A stretch of 13,918 nucleotides of DNA from Candidatus Gerdarchaeota archaeon (GTDB lineage Archaea; Asgardarchaeota; Heimdallarchaeia; JABLTI01): the NCBI GenBank assembly GCA_016840905.1, contig JAEORM010000101.1, positions 1 through 13,918 of the forward strand. Reading direction: 5' to 3'. Every line of letters begins with the position of its first letter. The stretch's first letter is position 1. Of this stretch, positions 12,388 through 13,918 are shown piece after piece. The notes below the pieces were generated by a model that saw nothing but the letters and a program-made list of their open reading frames with translations, was not told where the DNA came from and did no database searches. The position numbers and the translations under genes were made by a program.

Positions 12388-13779
12388 TTGGTACTCGGAA
12401 AATTAGGCTCATCAATCACTAACGCACTAAAGAAGTTGGTGGGTGCTGGAACGGTAGATGCTGCTCTCATTAAAGAATTGAAAAACGATCTACTAAAAGC
12501 ATTATTAGAAGCTGATGTAAAACTTGAGATTGCTTTAGAATTAACTAATTATGTTGAAAAGAAAGCACTTAAAGAAGATTTACCTCCGGGAATTCCACGT
12601 CAGAAACATGTTATTACTATTGTTCATGATGAGCTTGTTAAGGTCTTGGGTGGTAAAGGTCAAAAATTAAATATCGAACCTGGAAAAGTTAACGTTCTTT
12701 TATTTGTAGGTATTCAAGGTTCAGGAAAAACTACTGTAGTTGGAAAAATTGGCAATTGGTTGAATAAAAGAGGAATGAAACCTGCAATGGTTTGTGCAGA
12801 TACTGACCGACCAGGCGCATTTGAACAATTACAACAATTAGGTCAACAAATTAATGTTCCTGTTTATGGTGATCCCAAGGAAAAAAATGCTATAAAATTA
12901 GCTCGAGATGGTATTCTTCATTTCCAAAAAAATCATGAAGTAATTCTTGTAGATACTGCTGGACGTCATAAAGAAGAAGCAAGTATGCTTAAAGAAATGT
13001 CTCGAATTGCTAAGCAAATCAAACCAGATGAAATCGTTCTTGTTTTAGATGGAACTTTAGGTCAACAAGCTTATGAACAAGCTCTCGCTTTTGCTGAAGC
13101 AACAGAAATTGGTAGTATTATTGTTACAAAACTTGATGGATCAGCAAAAGGTGGTGGAGCGTTAAGTGCTTGTGCAGCAACTAAAGCTCCAATAAAATTC
13201 ATTGGTGTAGGAGAAAAGGTGAATGATCTCGAGAGATTTGATCCAACTGGATTTGTTGGTCGATTATTAAATATGGGTGATCTTGAATCTCTTGTTGAAA
13301 GCGTAAAAGCAGCACAAATAGCTCCTGATGAAGAAACAGCAAAAGCATTTATGACAGGAAAATTCACTCTACGAGATATGTATGCCCAGATGGAAAATAT
13401 TGGAAAAATGGGTTCCCTTTCAAAAATCTTATCATTTCTACCAGGCTTTTCTCAAGGTTTACCAGCTGGTTTAGAGGATACTTCTGAGGAAAATATGAAG
13501 AAATTTATGTGTATGTTAGAATCGATGACTGCTGATGAATTAGATGATCCAGCTTTAATTAAGCATACTCGTGTTCAACGAATTGCTCGTGGATCTGGTA
13601 CAGATCCCAAAGATGTTAAGCAACTTCTAAATCAATTTAATCAAATGCAGAAAATGATGAAAGGTATGAAGAAAGGTATGGGACGAAGAGGTACAGGAAA
13701 AATGCCTAATATCCCTGATATCTCTGCATTACAATCAGGTGGAAAACCTCCTAAAATAACACGAGGGAAAGTGAAATAA
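12388..13779 (+). CDS. srp54: Signal recognition particle GTPase SRP54 (Ffh)
   Basis: A 463-residue protein, full length for SRP54. It binds signal sequences of nascent proteins and 7S RNA and brings ribosomes to the membrane with FtsY. The N domain is about 1-95 (MVLGKLGSSITNALKKLVGA). The G domain has GIQGSGKTT (108-116), ADTDRPGAFEQL (137-148), VDTAGRHKEE (188-197), TKLDGSAKGGGALS (247-260) and GVGEKVNDLERFDP (273-286). The methionine-rich M domain is about 320-463, with MYAQMENIGKMGSL and repeated KMMKGMKKGMG. The start is TTG at 12388: GGTG (12378-12381) lies six bases before it and the resulting N-terminus matches the family; a TTG at 12376 would overlap that site and add VYK. It is divergent from rpo7. 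Confidence 0.97.
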   Translation: MVLGKLGSSITNALKKLVGAGTVDAALIKELKNDLLKALLEADVKLEIALELTNYVEKKALKEDLPPGIPRQKHVITIVHDELVKVLGGKGQKLNIEPGKVNVLLFVGIQGSGKTTVVGKIGNWLNKRGMKPAMVCADTDRPGAFEQLQQLGQQINVPVYGDPKEKNAIKLARDGILHFQKNHEVILVDTAGRHKEEASMLKEMSRIAKQIKPDEIVLVLDGTLGQQAYEQALAFAEATEIGSIIVTKLDGSAKGGGALSACAATKAPIKFIGVGEKVNDLERFDPTGFVGRLLNMGDLESLVESVKAAQIAPDEETAKAFMTGKFTLRDMYAQMENIGKMGSLSKILSFLPGFSQGLPAGLEDTSEENMKKFMCMLESMTADELDDPALIKHTRVQRIARGSGTDPKDVKQLLNQFNQMQKMMKGMKKGMGRRGTGKMPNIPDISALQSGGKPPKITRGKVK

Positions 13780-13805
13780 TTTTTCTCTCTCATTTTTAAT
13801 ATTAT

Positions 13806-13918
13806 TTAGAGTGTTTTTTTATGAAAAGAAATTTTATTTTTCTTTAAATAGCTAGCAATAGGTTCGTAAAAGCCACTGTCTGAACCAGACACTTTAGAGT
13901 GAGCTTCTTTTAAGAGTA
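13806..13918 (-). CDS. Possible C-terminal fragment of an unidentified gene
   Basis: An open frame enters from the right edge and ends with TAA at 13806-13808, giving 36 residues: LLKEAHSKVSGSDSGFYEPI (first 20), then ASYLKKNKISFHKKTL. The composition is protein-like, with a basic end, and the frame has no stop in this AT-rich DNA. It would converge with srp54, leaving 26 bases between stops, as for other convergent pairs here. I do not recognise the protein, and a 36-codon open stretch can arise by chance. Confidence 0.4.
   Translation of the reverse strand, partial: LLKEAHSKVSGSDSGFYEPIASYLKKNKISFHKKTL

Noticed and set aside
13868..13906. Possible tRNA or small structured RNA near the right edge
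   Set aside because: The nested stems (AAGC/GCTT, CACT/AGTG, GTCTG/CAGAC) do not make a cloverleaf, no T-loop or anticodon arm can be placed, and a coding frame covers the stretch.

Overview
This AT-rich window reads as a piece of an archaeal chromosome, most likely from an Asgard (Promethearchaeota) lineage. The archaeal assignment rests on Rpo7, Spt4, eS24, eS31, a DUF359-family dephospho-CoA kinase, Bud32, SRP54 and a Trm112-type protein. The Asgard suggestion rests mainly on a complete Ras/Rab-like small GTPase beside zinc-ribbon genes; no rRNA or ESCRT gene is present to settle the lineage.

Layout. 1-2029 (-): a tungsten/molybdopterin aldehyde:ferredoxin oxidoreductase, open at the left edge. 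2247-3404 (+): a TIM-barrel amidohydrolase, convergent with a PIG-L/LmbE deacetylase (3445-4155, -). 4281-6514 (-): small GTPase, an 83-aa zinc-ribbon protein probably in its operon, a long Trm112-like protein and a three-unit repeat protein. 6692-7998 (+): a pentapeptide-repeat protein and a helical protein. 8050-8406 (-): a very acidic two-helix membrane protein, divergent from 8603-9277 (+), a zinc ribbon joined to a LURP-one/tubby-like domain. 9280-9915 (-): the KEOPS kinase Bud32. 10046-12097 (-): a compact operon transcribed rpo7 - spt4 - GTP-dependent dephospho-CoA kinase - rps24e - rps27ae. 12388-13779 (+): srp54, divergent from rpo7. 13806-13918 (-): probable C-terminal end of another gene. 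No gene-free stretch exceeds 300 bases; the longest, 12098-12387, is the rpo7/srp54 divergent promoter region.

Gene expression signals. Shine-Dalgarno cores (GGTG, GGAG, GTGAT, GAGGT), mostly 5 to 11 bases upstream, decide many starts. They support TTG starts for srp54, bud32, the Trm112-like gene and the zinc-ribbon/tubby gene, and GTG starts for rpo7, spt4 and the 83-aa zinc-ribbon gene. Several promoters carry a TATA-like box of the form CTTTTTTAAAG, and the deacetylase looks leaderless. Four gene ends have a hairpin followed by a T-run.

The right part is a conserved transcription/translation/secretion block (RNA polymerase stalk, elongation factor, ribosomal proteins, CoA synthesis, tRNA t6A modification, signal recognition particle). 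The left part is accessory: redox metabolism, hydrolases, GTPase signalling and little-known repeat and zinc-ribbon proteins. I saw no CRISPR array, insertion sequence, rRNA or tRNA.
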